Source: Metridium senile
Taxonomy: Eukaryota > Cnidaria > Anthozoa > Actiniaria > Metridiidae
Reading direction: 5' to 3'
DNA: 64,000 nt
NCBI GenBank assembly: GCA_949775045.1
Contig: OX459103.1
Coordinates: 2,748,501 to 2,812,500, forward strand
Part shown: positions 11,594 through 23,222 of the stretch, piece after piece
Position numbering within the stretch: the first letter of the stretch is position 1
Layout of the letters: the number at the start of each line of letters is the position of its first letter
Translations under genes and position numbers: made by a program
The notes under the pieces: generated by a model
Told to the model about the DNA's origin: nothing
The model's input: only the letters and a program-made list of their open reading frames with translations
The model's database searches: none

Positions 11594-13986
11594 TCATCAA
11601 GAGTTATGCAAGTAGACTGAAGTTAAATACATGTATTAATTTTACAAAGTTTTACATATAGATTACAAATACACATATATATATATATATATAAATTCAT
11701 CAAGAGTTATGCAAGTAGACTGAAGTTATTCAAATAAAAACATTTAAGCTTTCGGCCATTGTGACCATAATCAAAGTTTCCAAAACGCACGACCTTTAGT
11801 CAGTACTAAGTTGTTCTGATTTTTTTTACTTTTTACTGAACGTTTCGAGCTTTAGCCCTTTGTCGGGGTAAAAGACGAAGGGCTAAAGCTCGAAACGTCA
11901 GTAAAGTTAAGTTAACATTTTTTACGGTGTTACAAATTTCATTATATTACCTATCGTTTATATCAAACACCGATGCAGCCCATACTAGTTTACTCGCTAG
12001 TTTCCAATTAGTAAAGTTAAGTCAACTTTTTTTACGGTGTTGCAAATGTCATTATATTACCAATCGTTTTTATCAAACGCCGAGGCAGCCTATACTAGTT
12101 TACTCGCAAGTAAAGTATTTTTGTTCTGATCTTTGATGATCTTTTTTCCAGAATTCATGCAATAACGAATCGTGCCCTGGCAATGCAACTTGCCAGAATG
12201 GCTTTGGCCCTAGAGGATACAAATGTATATGTCCAAAGGGATACAGTGGATCAAAGTGTGAGATTGGTAAGCATCTAAAATATTGTATACACAGGGGGTA
12301 CACTTCAGTTATTTCAAAAATCGTTGTCGCAAATTAAGCAAAATCGTCAAGCTTGATATTTGCTGCTTAAGCCGCGACTAGCCTCCTCCACAGACGCCTC
12401 TGTGATCTTATTTGGATTTGGGTTTCATGTGCTGCTACTAGAGAGGGACTAGGCGCTAGTTAGGCGAGAAAAAGACAAGGCGAGACTCTTCTTCTTTCTC
12501 TTTGCCTCTCCCCCTCCCTTGCTCGTTTTTTCCCATCGCCACAGGAAGCCCGATGAAAAAAGATATGAGAGATGCCTGCGGAGGAGGCTAAGCTGCGACA
12601 ACGATTTCTGAAAATTTCTGATTTATATGTAAATTTGATCACTACATGCAAAAACGAGTTGCCTAAGCCATAAGTACATGGTGTGAATACTGCAATTTTT
12701 GGACAGAAAATGTTAACTGTAAAGTAATATGTAAACTGCCCTTCTGATTTACAGAATCTGCCAAATTGTCTATTCTTTATATTTCACAAAGTTCCTAGAA
12801 AATATATTGGCGACGAGTAACTATGAATTTATCGATGTATATACTGAATTGACGAAGCCTATACTAGTTTACTCGCTAGTTTCCATTTATACTGAATTAA
12901 GGAAGCACTACTACTCAATCGCTTTTGCAATAAGTACTTTAATCAAAGACAATTCTCTTTTTGAATTGTACATCCAGTGGCGGATCAAGGGGGAGTTCTA
13001 AGGGTTTCATGGAATCTCCCTTTGTAACGACAATAAACTGTCTGGAATCTCTTTTCTTTGCTTTTGGGCTAGCTGTGGCTCCTCTCATCTCCAGTTTTCT
13101 ATATATTGAAGCCCCCTTTCTAAAGTACTGGATTCGTCACTGATAACTACTGGTTAAAAATGACTAAAATGGTTACAGTAAAACCCCGAGTATAAGAACC
13201 TAAAATTTAAGAACCTGTCAGCCTGAATTTTTTTTTTGTAAAAAAGTAAAAAAAGAGCCATGTGTAAAAGCATTGACCTGTATGTAAATAAAATAGGGAA
13301 GAAAGGTGTTGTAATGATAAAGTGAGTGATGCTAATAGAACCTAGATAGCCGGATTTCAAGTTAAGCACCATTTATCAGATAAGAAACTGTACAGGCTGA
13401 CGGCTTGGAAAAATCTAGGTTCTTATACGCGGAATTTTACTGTATCTCAGACTCAATTTGGACCTGACTATTAATTGGTTGTTTTAACAAGTACGCATAT
13501 AACTTGACGTATGTTTCCTCAACAGAATTGATTCACAAGATCAAAGTAAATACTGACCCAGTATGTATCGGAGCTAAAAACGATTTGTTTGGAAAGTTTC
13601 AATCCCCTTTCAACGCTGCTGTCAAATCGTTCCAACTTGTTCACATTTCAGGGGGTGTTTCTTGGGAAGGGGGCCCAGAATATCATGGAAAGTGGGGAGA
13701 TAACTTTGACGAACATTTCGAACTTCACATCACCAATGCCAGAAACGAACGCATAACACCGCCTTCGAACTACAAAATGGCAGTACCAAAAAGCCTCAGG
13801 TACGACCTTCCTGGCCAATGGTATAATGCAACTGCCATCACTTTACCAGAATTCTCCCCAAGGCTCAAAGTCTTCAAGGATCAGGTCTTTAGAATTTGGT
13901 ACGGAGAAGATTTACTGAACTTTTCAGAGGATAACAACTCGGGAAAAACATGTACTGATGTGTACATGGAGTATCAAGAAATATAG
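8462..13986 (+). CDS. Gene 2: secreted PAN-EGF protein with conserved C-terminal domain
   Basis: Four exons: 8462-8510 (signal peptide), 10451-10710 (PAN-like), 12152-12266 (EGF) and 13526-13986 (C-terminal domain, TAG stop). Together 885 nt, giving 294 residues. All junctions have GT/AG and phases 1-0-1. The N-terminus (LYLLQLRFCFSG) is hydrophobic. The PAN-like module has five cysteines at the same positions as gene 1. The EGF domain has six cysteines and one NAT glycosylation site. The last exon keeps VCIG, GGVSW, KWGD, RYDLPGQ, FRIWYGEDL and CTDVY. The product is probably secreted; its role is unknown and similar coral proteins are often filed as skeletal-matrix-like. A second, equivalent first exon exists at 8626-8674. 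The 3' half of the PAN-like exon is almost identical to that of gene 3. Confidence 0.85.
8626..8674 (+). CDS. Alternative signal-peptide exon of gene 2
   Basis: ATG at 8626 opens 16 codons plus one base (motif VFYLLQLKFYFSG), then GTAAGT at 8675. It is homologous to exon 8462-8510 and ends in the same phase, so splicing to 10451 gives a full-length protein with a different signal peptide. Either exon could be the main one. Both have intact ATG and donor. Confidence 0.7.
8844..8965. mobile_element. Short MITE, AGATTTCGTATG ends
   Basis: Inverted repeats CAGATTTCGTATG at 8848 and complement near 8950-8962, each followed by GTGAAAA-like sequence. It sits in intron 1 of gene 2. Confidence 0.65.
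9137..9210. repeat. Small inverted repeat
   Basis: AAAAAATCCGAGGAAGGAGTAA pairs with the complement ending near 9210 around a short loop, forming a hairpin in intron 1 of gene 2. The match has one or two changes. Confidence 0.6.
9392..9543. mobile_element. Short MITE, TTTCATTTGACCGTG ends
   Basis: Inverted repeats AGAGATTTTCATTTGACCGT at the left and the complement of AGAGTGATTTTCATATGACC at the right. It may be a distant relative of the element at 8844-8965. Confidence 0.65.
9554..9656. mobile_element. Palindromic MITE, 103 bp
   Basis: Arms of about 40 bp: TATAGTTGTATGCA and AATGGATTCAATT, mirrored by AATTGAATCCATTTGCATAT and ACTATA. Confidence 0.7.
9709..9999. mobile_element. Probable MITE with GCATACAAC ends
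   Basis: The left tip GCATACAACCCTCAGTA is mirrored by a right tip whose complement reads GCATACAACTCCCAGTA. AGGGTCTGAA also occurs inverted inside. Confidence 0.5.
10799..11102. mobile_element. MITE, same family as 4224-4520, with a nested second end
   Basis: Left tip AATAGTCCTCTTCACGATTA and right tip complementary to AATAGTCCCCTTCACAGTTT. Both continue through GGTAGCYGGGCCTTT and AGCGAGACGAAC. A second left-end-like segment (CCCTTTACGGTTTAATGCGC) begins near 10890, which suggests one copy inserted into or recombined with another. It lies in the intron after the PAN-like exon of gene 2. Confidence 0.8.
11470..11728 (+). repeat. Tandem duplication carrying an (AT)n microsatellite
   Basis: A block running from TTAAATACATGTATTAATTT through an AT run to TGCAAGTAGACTGAAGTTA occurs twice in tandem. 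The AT run is about 70 nt in the first copy (11520-11591) and about 22 nt in the second. Confidence 0.85.
11838..12120. repeat. Interspersed repeat 'ACGTTTCGAGCTTTAG' with tandem segment
   Basis: ACGTTTCGAGCTTTAGCCCT is followed 30 bp later by its complement (hairpin 11840-11900). Then come two tandem segments of AGTAAAGTTAAG..TTTTTTACGGTGTT and CCTATACTAGTTTACTCGC. Fragments recur near 12860-12890, 20390-20450 (inverted), 23125-23165 (inverted) and 61620-61705. Confidence 0.65.
12312..12622. mobile_element. MITE in intron 3 of gene 2
   Basis: The left end AAAAATCGTTGTCGCA and the inner GACTAGCCTCCTCC are matched inverted by AGAAATCGTTGTCGCAGC and TTAGCCTCCTCCGCAGGCAT on the other strand at the right. 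Confidence 0.65.
13176..13442. mobile_element. Tigger/pogo-like MITE, TA target site
   Basis: Ends CAGTAAAACCCCGAGTATAA and complement of CAGTAAAATTCCGCGTATAA. Flanked by TA at 13174-13175 and 13443-13444. CAGT tips with TA duplication fit the Tc1/mariner (pogo) group. Non-coding, in intron 3 of gene 2. Confidence 0.8.
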
Positions 13987-14120
13987 ACTATAAAACATGC
14001 ATGTCCAGTTGTTGACGTTTTTAGGTTTTTGACGGCTTCACTGTGCAATCAATAACTATTCAAACTTTGGGATCCATTTTTCTTTAACTTCCATATCATT
14101 GCAAGAACCTTTTCATATAA

Positions 14121-14282
14121 ACCTAATTGCAATTACATTGTCATATAAAAAAGAAAATTACAAAATAGGCATTAATTAAAAGACAAAAGAAGAAGTTCAG
14201 CTTGAGTAATCTGCTTTTGTCTTTTAATTAATTCCTATTTTGTAATTTTCTTTTTTATATGACAATGTTATTGCAATTAGGT
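14121..14282. mobile_element. Palindromic MITE, core TTAATTAAAAGACAAAAG
   Basis: 162-bp near-perfect palindrome with tips ACCTAATTGCAA and complement. The core TTAATTAAAAGACAAAAGAA / GTTCAGCTTGAGTAATC is shared with the longer elements at 29231-29466 and 31469-31703. Confidence 0.85.
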
Positions 14283-14770
14283 GTAAGAATAACAATTAAC
14301 AAAATATATAATATGCATTAAGGAAAACAATGTATTAGATTTACTTTTCATTCTAAATCGTCCTAGGCTAATTAGACTGATGTTTTTATTATATAATTCC
14401 AACGAAATAATCACTATAACATGTCTGTTTATAACTTCAAAACAGTGCAAATAATTGATTTAAGTAATGATGTGTGTAAGAACAAGGCAGGCAAACGGCA
14501 ATGGAATACAGAAAGGTGCTAATTGTGTATTGTCTAATCCGTCCATCTCATTGGTTAAAACATGAAAATCTTTAAAAAAAATCTTTGAAATTTTTAAAAT
14601 GTGTTACCTATAAGCTGATATACTTTCAGTCTGAAAACTAAGACATTCTTATATTGTGGGGAGGTTGCTATTGCCGCAGAACAATAGAGATCGAGTTGCC
14701 TACTTCTTACACACATCATTACTTAACAAAATGCACAGCATTCAAACCATTGCACAAAACATAGTTAATA

Positions 14771-15062
14771 CACTGCAAAAACGGCTGAGTAGATACAACA
14801 CAGTATATTACGTTAACCATGCATTCAGGATGACACTTTATAGTATTAGTGAGTAAACACAACTCTATAGTGAGTAAACCCAACTCATTATTGAGTAAAA
14901 GTAAGGTTAAACTCAATATATTGAGTACATTGTAATCAATGGTGCGTCTTCATCTATGTTTACTCTCAACAATGAGTTGGGTTTACTCACTATAAAGTGT
15001 TATCCTGAATGCATGGTTAACGCAATATACTGTGTTGTACCTACTCAGCCGTTTTTGCAGTG
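14771..15062. mobile_element. Tc1/mariner-type MITE, TA target site
   Basis: Inverted ends CACTGCAAAAACGGCTGAGT and complement, with long homology inward (AACCATGCATTCAGGATGAC). TA lies on both sides (14769-14770, 15063-15064). No coding capacity. Confidence 0.85.
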
Positions 15063-15179
15063 TATGCACAAAATTGAGTACAAAATATTGAATATTCCCG
15101 CCCTGTAATCCTATCACATTCGTTTTAATACAAAATGTAGCGACAAATTATATATTGGCAACAAGAATTACATATTGAA

Positions 15180-15370
15180 GGGTGATAAGCCGAGTGTTAA
15201 TTACCCGGGGGGGGGGGGGGGGGGGTTCTCCCTTTGTCCAAGTGGTAGGGGTGGTCGGCGTACCTTTTAGGGTTGAAAGTATTCCCTGTGCGTACCTTTT
15301 AGGGTCCTTGTAGGGTCCTGGCTTAAAAGTAGTTATGTAACATGATTCCGTACCTTTAAGGGTCATTTTT
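15180..15370. repeat. Interspersed repeat with a 19-G tract
   Basis: A run of 19 G at 15207-15225 follows TTACCC and is followed by TTCTCCCTTTGTCCAAG. GTACCTTTTAGGGT recurs three times downstream. The segment CCCGGGGGGGTTCTCCCTTT also occurs near 61860, so this is a repeat family. The G tract could form a quadruplex and is prone to assembly error. Confidence 0.7.
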
Positions 15371-15851
15371 ACTATGCTTAGTTGCTAAAAGTAAGTTTGG
15401 TTGGCAAGAACATCGCACATCCGTACCTTTTAACGATTGCTTGACAACAATAACTATACATTTATCTCTTAATAGTAAATGTATACCATTTCTATCGTAA
15501 ATATTGAACCAGCAAATGGTTTCTCGGGGCAAGGTCATGTACTAAGCAAGTTAAAATGACCTAAAATATCAAGAGCACATGGCTGGTCAATCCCCTGTGA
15601 TAAAAGCCATACAGCTCGGAAATCGATATTATAATCACTTATTTTCTATTTTTGCCAATTCGCATATGAATGTAATAATGCACGTTGAGTGAGATTACTT
15701 GAAGACGCAAAAGGATATCTCGCGACTCCATAGTTTACTGTAAAAGATCACAAGTGATGAGCTTGGGCTCCCTGTGGTTTATTTCCATTTCTTTATACTT
15801 TCTCAAAAAAGTTTAATTTCTACCTTTTATGATCGAAAATGCTCCTCAATT
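15371..15851. other. Intergenic, no gene seen
   Basis: Continuation of the repeat above to about 15430 (another GTACCTTTTAACG), then unique-looking AT-rich DNA up to the large palindrome. Confidence 0.5.
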
Positions 15852-18457
15852 AAGGTGTCTCCAAGTAATTTCTCTTGGCCCACAATGAATCTAAATTTTA
15901 TACCGAATGACAGTCTTGGATGAAACTTTCAAATTGTGCTATAATTATGCCAATCAAGGTTTCCATAGCAACGATAAACAATTTTTTTTGTAAACCGGTT
16001 TCTCTTAAATATCTTTTGAATTTGGGCTGATATCGACAAACCAATAAATGTGCTTTAATAAGCTCCGTATAGCACACCGAGTGAACAAGTTTGGAGAAAA
16101 GTTGTTTGTTCCATTTCGAATAAATCACGGAAACATTTCAATTTAACAAATCGCACATAGTTTTTCATTGTCTGTCCTGTTATTGATCAGGATGGCGTCA
16201 AAAAATGTTCAAAACTCAAGTGGAACCACGAGCGTAGCGAGTGGTTTCACTGCAAAGTTTTGAACATTTTTTGACGCCATCTATGATCAATAACAGGACA
16301 GACAATGAAAAACTTTGTGCGATTTGTTTTTTACAACACAAAGCAAACAAGTTGAATGTCAGTTATATGGCGAATGTGTCACGCATCGAGCTTCATGTAT
16401 GCGAAAATAATCAAATTCAATCACAAAGGAAGGCAACAATTAAATTTTTATTGAGAAATACAGATAGCATTTTCTTTTCAAAAAGCTAAGTGAAGTTCTA
16501 ACGCATTAAAACAACGACAAAAACGACCATAAAACATTTTACAATCTAGCTTTCAAAACATGGACATGATAAAAAAATACCGTCAAAACATTATCAAATC
16601 AAAAACACACAACTTTTTTCTCACTTTAAATTAAAAATGGCAAATAAAGTCTTTTACCACAACTATAAAATTTCTCGCACGCTGATTGGTTGAAAACCAT
16701 GTTCGATAAGAGGACAGACCCATGAAAATGAAGCCATTTGATGCTTTCGTAAGCTTTTTCAAATTTGAAAAAACAATTGTGTGAAATCTCGCGCGCTGAT
16801 TGGAGGATAGACACCACGTGTGCTGACGATACAACGTCACGCAACAATGTGCAAAGTTGAGGGAACGTTTGTCATCAACACGATGTTTTTTTCGTCTAAA
16901 AACTGTGATAAAAGCTCATTTCTGGATAAACCCTGAATGGAAAACAATTTTCTGTAAGTAAAAAAATTATAATAAATGTCACTATGTCCTCATTGAGTTT
17001 TCGTCTCTTTGATTTGATGCAGTTTTTCAGTCTTTTTGTCAAATTTTCGTCAATAGTCAAGTTGATTTCTGTCCAACAAAAACATACTCAAAAACGTAGT
17101 TTTGATAAAAAATGCCATTCTTTTAGCACTCTTTTGAAAACCTAAGTTATGTACTAGCTTTAACTATATGATCAAGGGTTTGTGCTTGTTGACTTATTTA
17201 ATTTTCAATTCTGTTTTGCGAAGTTTTGCAAGGGCGCAACTGAAGTCGCCTATTCGCCGTAGTTGTTTTACTTTTATAGCTTACAGAAGAGAAACGATAA
17301 ACAGTATTTCCTTACAGAAAAAGGCTTATTTCTTTACTTCTCATTTAAAACTGATCATTTTTGCGAATTGTTTTATTTGCCGAAGCATGAAGTGAAACCG
17401 TTGAGTTTGATGCGTGACACATTCGTCATATAAGTAATGGCAGTCACATTCTGTCTATTTTACACATAAAAATTGAAAAAGTAGAACAATATTATGAGGT
17501 TGTGGTAAAAAACAAATCGAAGTGTCTTTTCTATGGTCTATACTCTTATCGAACATAGAAATGACGTAAGAAAATGGCCAAAACTTTGCAGTGAAACCAC
17601 TCGCTGCGCTCGTGGTTCCACTTGAGTTTTGACCATTTTCTTACGTCATTTCTATGTTCGATAAGAGTATAGACCATAGAAAAGACACTTCGATTTGCTA
17701 AATTCACACAAGCGCTATAGGAATGGTTTTCATTGAAAATATTTCTGGACATGTTTTTGATGATAAAAATGTCGACGGCTAGCGACCGTTGAAAATTTGA
17801 CAAAAAAAGTTGAAAAATTATATAAAATACAAATGACAAACAATCGATGCAAACATAGTGACATTTATTGCAATTTTCTACTTACATTAAGTCAATTCCC
17901 CTTCATAATCTCTCCATAAACATGTTTTTATGGGACTTTTTTTGAGGAAAAACCTTCGTGTAAATCGCAAACTTTCCTTTGACTTTGCACAAGTGTTGCG
18001 TGACACGATGACGTAATCTATTGTCAATAGCCAAAAATGACGCCATTTCATGTGTCTGTCCTTTTATTGAACATAGCTCTCAGCCAATCAGCTTGCGAGA
18101 TTTCACACAAGTGTTGTAAAAATGTGTTTTTTCGCGTTTAACAGAAGTCGAACAAACTTTGCTTCGAAATTTCTCATGTGGTGTAATGTGCTATACGGGG
18201 CTTTTTATAGTACATTTATTGGTTTGTCGCTATCAACCCAAAATCAAAAGATATTCAAGAAAAACTGTCGTACAGAAAGCTTGTTTATCGTTGCTATGGA
18301 AACACTGATTAGCATAACGAGAGCATCTTTCAAAATGGTCATCTTATTTTTACATCTCTTGTAAAATTCAGATCTATTGGGCTAAGATGACTTCATGTAA
18401 CATTGAATTCAAAAAGGGAACTTTTGGCCAATAAAAACTACTAGGAGCCACCTTAAA
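15852..18457. mobile_element. Large nested foldback (palindromic) element, about 2.6 kb
   Basis: The termini are inverted: TTAAGGTGTCTCCAAGTA near 15853 and the complement of TTAAGGTGGCTCCTAGTA near 18457. Left blocks A (15900-16165) and B plus D (16626-17165) have inverted partners A' (18120-18345) and D' plus B' (17715-18120). Two hairpins, 16165-16330 and 17515-17700, share the loop motif GTGGAACCACGAGCG. Each hairpin is joined to a homologous C block (16330-16620; 17170-17510, inverted). No transposase frame survives. It resembles foldback-type DNA transposons, but the class is not certain. Confidence 0.75.
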
Positions 18458-18922
18458 TCTAAACAAGAGGGTTTCAAGTAAACGAATATGATAAGCTATA
18501 TAATTTAATTCGCAGCACCTGCACAACAATCTTCCGGATTCAATATCAAACCCCCTTGTTCTTTCAATCCCAAGTTTATAAAACTACACTTGACACTGTC
18601 GTTCACCAGAAGCAATAAGACATCGTATTTTTTTAATAAACTTTGCAAATCTTAATTAGTTGCCGTGTTTTCGAGAACATTTTTATTATGTATTTTAAAA
18701 TTACTATTAGAAATCTGAATGGTTGAGGCGCATGCTTTATGAGAGCACACAGCATGCGCGTTTGCATGTTGATTGTCAATTTGTATTTTATAAAAAAAAA
18801 AATAGAAAACTTGCTTTCTGTGCTGTATGTAATTATAAACCACGGTCGTAAGTTTTCGAAATCAAACAGACTTTTTTGAACGATTTTTGAACAATTTTTA
18901 ATCGAAATTTATATAATAAAAT
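18458..18922. other. Intergenic, no gene seen
   Basis: AT-rich sequence with a short inverted GCATGC motif near 18730-18765. A partial match to the next MITE (TATAAACCACGG) lies near 18834. Confidence 0.5.
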
Positions 18923-19102
18923 AAATAATTAAGGTTCAGCCGTGGTTTATACTCTGATAACCGCACGCTTGGCATTTGAACACACTTAAAAATGTCCAGA
19001 AGCACTCGCTTTCAGCTCGTGCTTCTTGACATTTTCTCGTGTGTTCAAATTGCCAAGCGTGCGGTTATCAGAGTATAAACCACGGCTGAACCTTAATTAT
19101 TT
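18923..19102. mobile_element. Near-perfect palindromic MITE, 180 bp
   Basis: Arms of about 75 bp starting AAATAATTAAGGTTCAGCCG, mirrored at the right. The inner part includes GATAACCGCACGCTTGGCA. Confidence 0.85.
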
Positions 19103-20017
19103 GTTAAATATACTAAATTACTAGCTTGAAAAATATAATATTTTAAGAACACCCATACTAGTTAAACCATGAAAATAGTTTACTTAACTTAACGTAATCA
19201 ACACCTTAAATGAGCTTATCATATTTATGGCACTTCAGCTTTCTCTGAACTCAAATAATGTTATAAGAATTACTACAGAACTAATTTAAAATGTCACAAG
19301 TGGCATACAATACCAGTTGTTAAAGTAATTATAAAGTTATAAGATACAGTAATATTTAGGCAATGTTTATATATAATGAACTATAAAATAAACTTATAAT
19401 ATCCAATGTAAATCCTTTACCCATTAGATATAATAATTGCTTTATTCCAAGTGAATTCATTCCGGCTTATAGACCTCATGAAAAAAGAGCAAGGGACTGG
19501 GAACGAGCAACACGAAACACAATGAACAATAAAATATTTCAATAATATTTTCCATCACAAGAAAGGGCATGTCTAAATTAGTAATTTTGTAGAGTTCTGT
19601 CGTCATATGTTGAATCATTCCAGAGTTATCAGCATTTAAAATATAACAAAAACACGAAAGCGAGGCTCTAAAGGCCCAAGTGCAAATTTTACGCCAAATT
19701 TTTGTAAATTCAAAAAGCTGTAACTTTTGATCAGTTTATGTTACTACATTGAAATTTTGAAATATACCTAATTTCGATGTGCTCTTTCTAATAAAAGCAA
19801 TGGTGTCTTCTAATACTGATTAAGTATAACGAATTGCCTTTTTGCATAGGGTGTATAGCTACTGAAGACTGCCTTTAGATATCAGATGCATGAAGAATAT
19901 TCAGTCGTGTCGTATATATTTATGGAAACTAGGAAGTAAACTATATCTAGTAAAAGCTGCATCGGTTTTTAATATTGACAAATAAGTGATAAAACTAAGT
20001 AAATTTGTAATTATAAG
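19103..20017. other. Intergenic, no gene seen
   Basis: AT-rich, no open reading frame with coding character and no clear repeat boundary. Confidence 0.5.
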
Positions 20018-20212
20018 AATAGGCCAAATACTACTGTTTTTTTTATATTCAAAGCCGCTTTAGGTTTCGTCGGGCACGTACCGACATCCGCATCAGAAGA
20101 TCGAGTGGAAAAAGATTGTACACCTTAAGATCCACTCGATCTTCGAATGATGTCGGTGCCCCCGACGAAAGCAAAAGATTTGAATATAAAAAACAGTGTA
20201 GTTTATGGCCTT
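20018..20212. mobile_element. Palindromic MITE with GACGAAAGC/GCTTTAGG arms
   Basis: Inverted arms: AGGCCAAATACTACTG and TTTCGTCGGGCACGTACCGA at the left. Complements TCGGTGCCCCCGACGAAA and CAGTGTAGTTTATGGCCT at the right. The centre is GATCGAGTGGA / TCCACTCGATC. Confidence 0.8.
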
Positions 20213-21469
20213 AAATCTACTCTTACAATTACAGTCACACAATGCTACTCAAGAACAACTTTAATATTCTTCTGAGTAAAATTAAACATCACTTTTACGC
20301 TGTTACAAATTTCCTTTTCTTATATCCTATTTCAGTTTTTACATATAAACTAAAGTTATACAAAAACAATAGGTAATATAATGAAATTTCTAACAGCGTA
20401 AAAAATGTTGACTTTATTACTATTAACTTTAATGACGTTTCGAGCTTTAAGAACTACTCTATAGGGCGGACTAAGGAAACTTTGGGCGTTCTTAGGCGAA
20501 CTAAGAAAAGTTGGGACGAAAAAAGGCAATTTTAGGCAATTTTATGCAATCTTAGTAAACAAATCATGATTGCAAACATAAAAAAAATCAGCCCTTCGTC
20601 GGAGTATTCCGCATTAATTATAACATCGTTAAGGAATAAAGTCATATTTACAGTAATTGTTGAAGTTATTCGGACCTCTTTTTAAGTCAGTTTGGCTAGC
20701 CAGTCTATAATTTTGACCATTAAACACTTTTTAAGGTGTAATAAACAATTTTAGGTCATCAAAATGGCTGAAAAGATCACATTTAATAAACAATAAAAAC
20801 TACAATTTTGCTGAAGTAATCCTTTAATTCCGGACTAAATCACAGACTTCTAGTAATGCAATATATTCAATATTTGCCTGAGTATACTGACCTATATATA
20901 CCTTACGTGACATTATAACAATATATATATATATATATATATTTTTTTTTCGGAAAAAAACGTTCACTATCAAATTTGTCACATTGATATTAATAAAATT
21001 GCAAAGTTTCGTATTGATTGTCTGTAAATTGAAAACGTTTTGCGATTTTTTTAGACTGATAACATTTTTCTTTGCCGAATAATACCTAGTTCCAAAAATG
21101 CAATTTTTGACGAATCTTTGCAATTTTATTATCGTGGATGTTACAAATTTGTTGTTGAGCTCTTTTTTCTTGTATACTAAATATTTCATAACGTCATGCT
21201 AGCGTGAAATTGGTATATACAAAGGAGTTTCCTTTGTTTTGACATATAAAAAAAGGTTAATTTCAATGTTCATGTTTGGCATGTACAACTTTTACTTGTA
21301 TTTTCGATCCGTGGTTCACAAGACAGCGTGGTGTCTAAGATTTTTCAATTATCTTGCCTTGCATGCATGTTTATCAAACGATTACTACTTGTATTTCAAG
21401 CGTCATAAAATCATCACAGTCTTTAGATAAAGGCACGTAGTGGTTCAAAATCGAACCGATTAACTAGAA
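20213..21469. other. Intergenic with small inverted repeats and AT/T-rich tracts
   Basis: CGCTGTTACAAATTT near 20299 is mirrored by AAATTTCTAACAGCG near 20385. An ACGTTTCGAGCTTTAAG fragment of the repeat at 11838 lies near 20436. A (TA)n and T tract lies near 20922-20950. A minus-strand frame at 20824-21189 is low complexity and not supported as a gene. Confidence 0.5.
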
Positions 21470-22990
21470 TCATAGAGACATATGAAAGTCTTCCTCAGTT
21501 CCTAACTACCTCAGTTACTTTTTATTGGTAACTACAAAAGAAAGGCATCTTATTTCAGTTTGTGGTGAGTACTTGTGCTTATTAATAAGTCGAACTTTAA
21601 CATGAAAAAAATAAATAAAAAATAAAAACAGACAAAACTTTCGCCAAAAATCGACTACCTCAGTTTATTTTGATTGGTAATTCAAAAACAAAGACGTCTT
21701 ATTTTACTTTATATGGTGAATACTTATACTTATTGAACAACAGTTCAGCTAAAACCATAAGCACATATGCAAATCTTAAACCTTGACAGAAATAACTACC
21801 TCCGTTACTTTTCATGATTGGTAATTCCAAAAGAAAGGGGTCTCATTTTACTTTATGGTGAGTACTTATACATATAAAAAAGTCGAACTGATCAGTTAAA
21901 ACCATAAACTTAAAACATATGCAAGCCTTAAACGTGAAAAAAAGACACAATTTTCGCTAAAAATCAACTACTTCAGTTACTTTTGATTGGTAATTCCAAG
22001 AGAAAGGCGTCGAACTGATCAACTAAAATTATAAAGACATATGCAACTCTTATTACAACGTGACAGACAAAACTTTGGCCACAAATCAACTACCTCAATT
22101 ATTTTCAATTGGTAATTCCAAGAGAAATGCGTCTTATTTTAATCTATGGGGAGTACTTGTACATATTAAAGAAATGAATTGAACAGTTAAAACCATAGAT
22201 TAATTCATATGCAAACTTTAAATGTGAAAAAAAACGGACAAAACTTTCGCCAAAAATCAACTACCTCAGTTACTTTTAATTGGTAATTCCAAGAGAAAGG
22301 CGTCGTATTTTATTTGATGGTGAGTGCTTTTACATATGCATATTAAAACGTCGAACTGATCAACTAAAATTATAAAGACATATGCAACTCTTATTACAAC
22401 GTGACAGACAAAACTTTGGCCACAAATCAACTTCCTCGGTTATTTTTAATTGGTAATTCCAAGAGTCTTATTTTAATCTATAGTGAGTACTTATACTAAT
22501 TGAAAAACTGGTCAGCTAAAACCATAAGCACATATGCAAGCCTTAAACATGACGGTCAAAACTTTGGCCACTACACAACTAACTCAGTTACTTTAAATTG
22601 GTAATTCTAAAAGAAAGGCGACTTATTTTACGTTATGGTGAGTACTTGTACTTATTGAAAAGGCTTATCAGCTAAAACCATAAGCACATATGCAAGCCTT
22701 AAACATGACAAACAAAAATTTTGGCCCCAAATCAACTACGTACCACAGTTACTTTAATTGTTAATTCTAAAAGAAAGGCGTCTTAATTTGATTTATGGTG
22801 AGTACTTATGCATATTTAAAAGGCTGATCAGCTAAAAACATAAGCACATATGCTGTAAGAACATAAGCACATATGCTGTAAGCCTTTTTTTACAACGTGA
22901 CAGACAAAACTTTCGCCACAACTCAGCTACCTCAGGTAATTCCAAAAGAAAGCTGTGTTATTTTAATTTATAGCGAGTAATACTTATCAC
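21470..22990 (+). repeat. Satellite: about ten degenerate tandem units
   Basis: Units of roughly 120-170 bp carry, in order, CTACCTCAGTTACTTT, TTGGTAATTCCAA, AAAGGCGTCTTATTTTA, GGTGAGTACTTATAC, GTCGAACTGATCAGCTAAAA, CATAAGCACATATGCAA and GACAGACAAAACTTTCGCC. Unit starts are near 21503, 21652, 21795, 21966, 22087, 22258, 22428, 22575, 22733 and 22925. Unit length varies by internal deletion. Confidence 0.85.
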
Positions 22991-23222
22991 CATGGAACAA
23001 TTTTAGAAATGTCTCCTGACAGCCTAAAAACCCTGATCTAGGCACGGATGCAGAGTGATGAGAGAAAATATTCTTCGCTCGTGCATCGCTCTATTGTAAA
23101 TGCGGTTTTTTTTTACATTTGAAACTAGCGAGCGAGTAAACTAGTATAGGCTGCGTCGGTGTTTGATAGTCCTTTACTCCTTTATTTTTTTGGTTTAAGA
23201 AATATCATGAATTTGTGCAATT

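Noticed and set aside
20824..21189. 121-codon minus-strand frame
   Set aside because: Low-complexity AT-rich translation (YIYIYI run from a TA repeat), no domain and no homologue in the window.
21470..22990. CRISPR-like array
   Set aside because: Units are degenerate throughout with no constant repeat and unique spacer, and the DNA is eukaryotic. It is a satellite.
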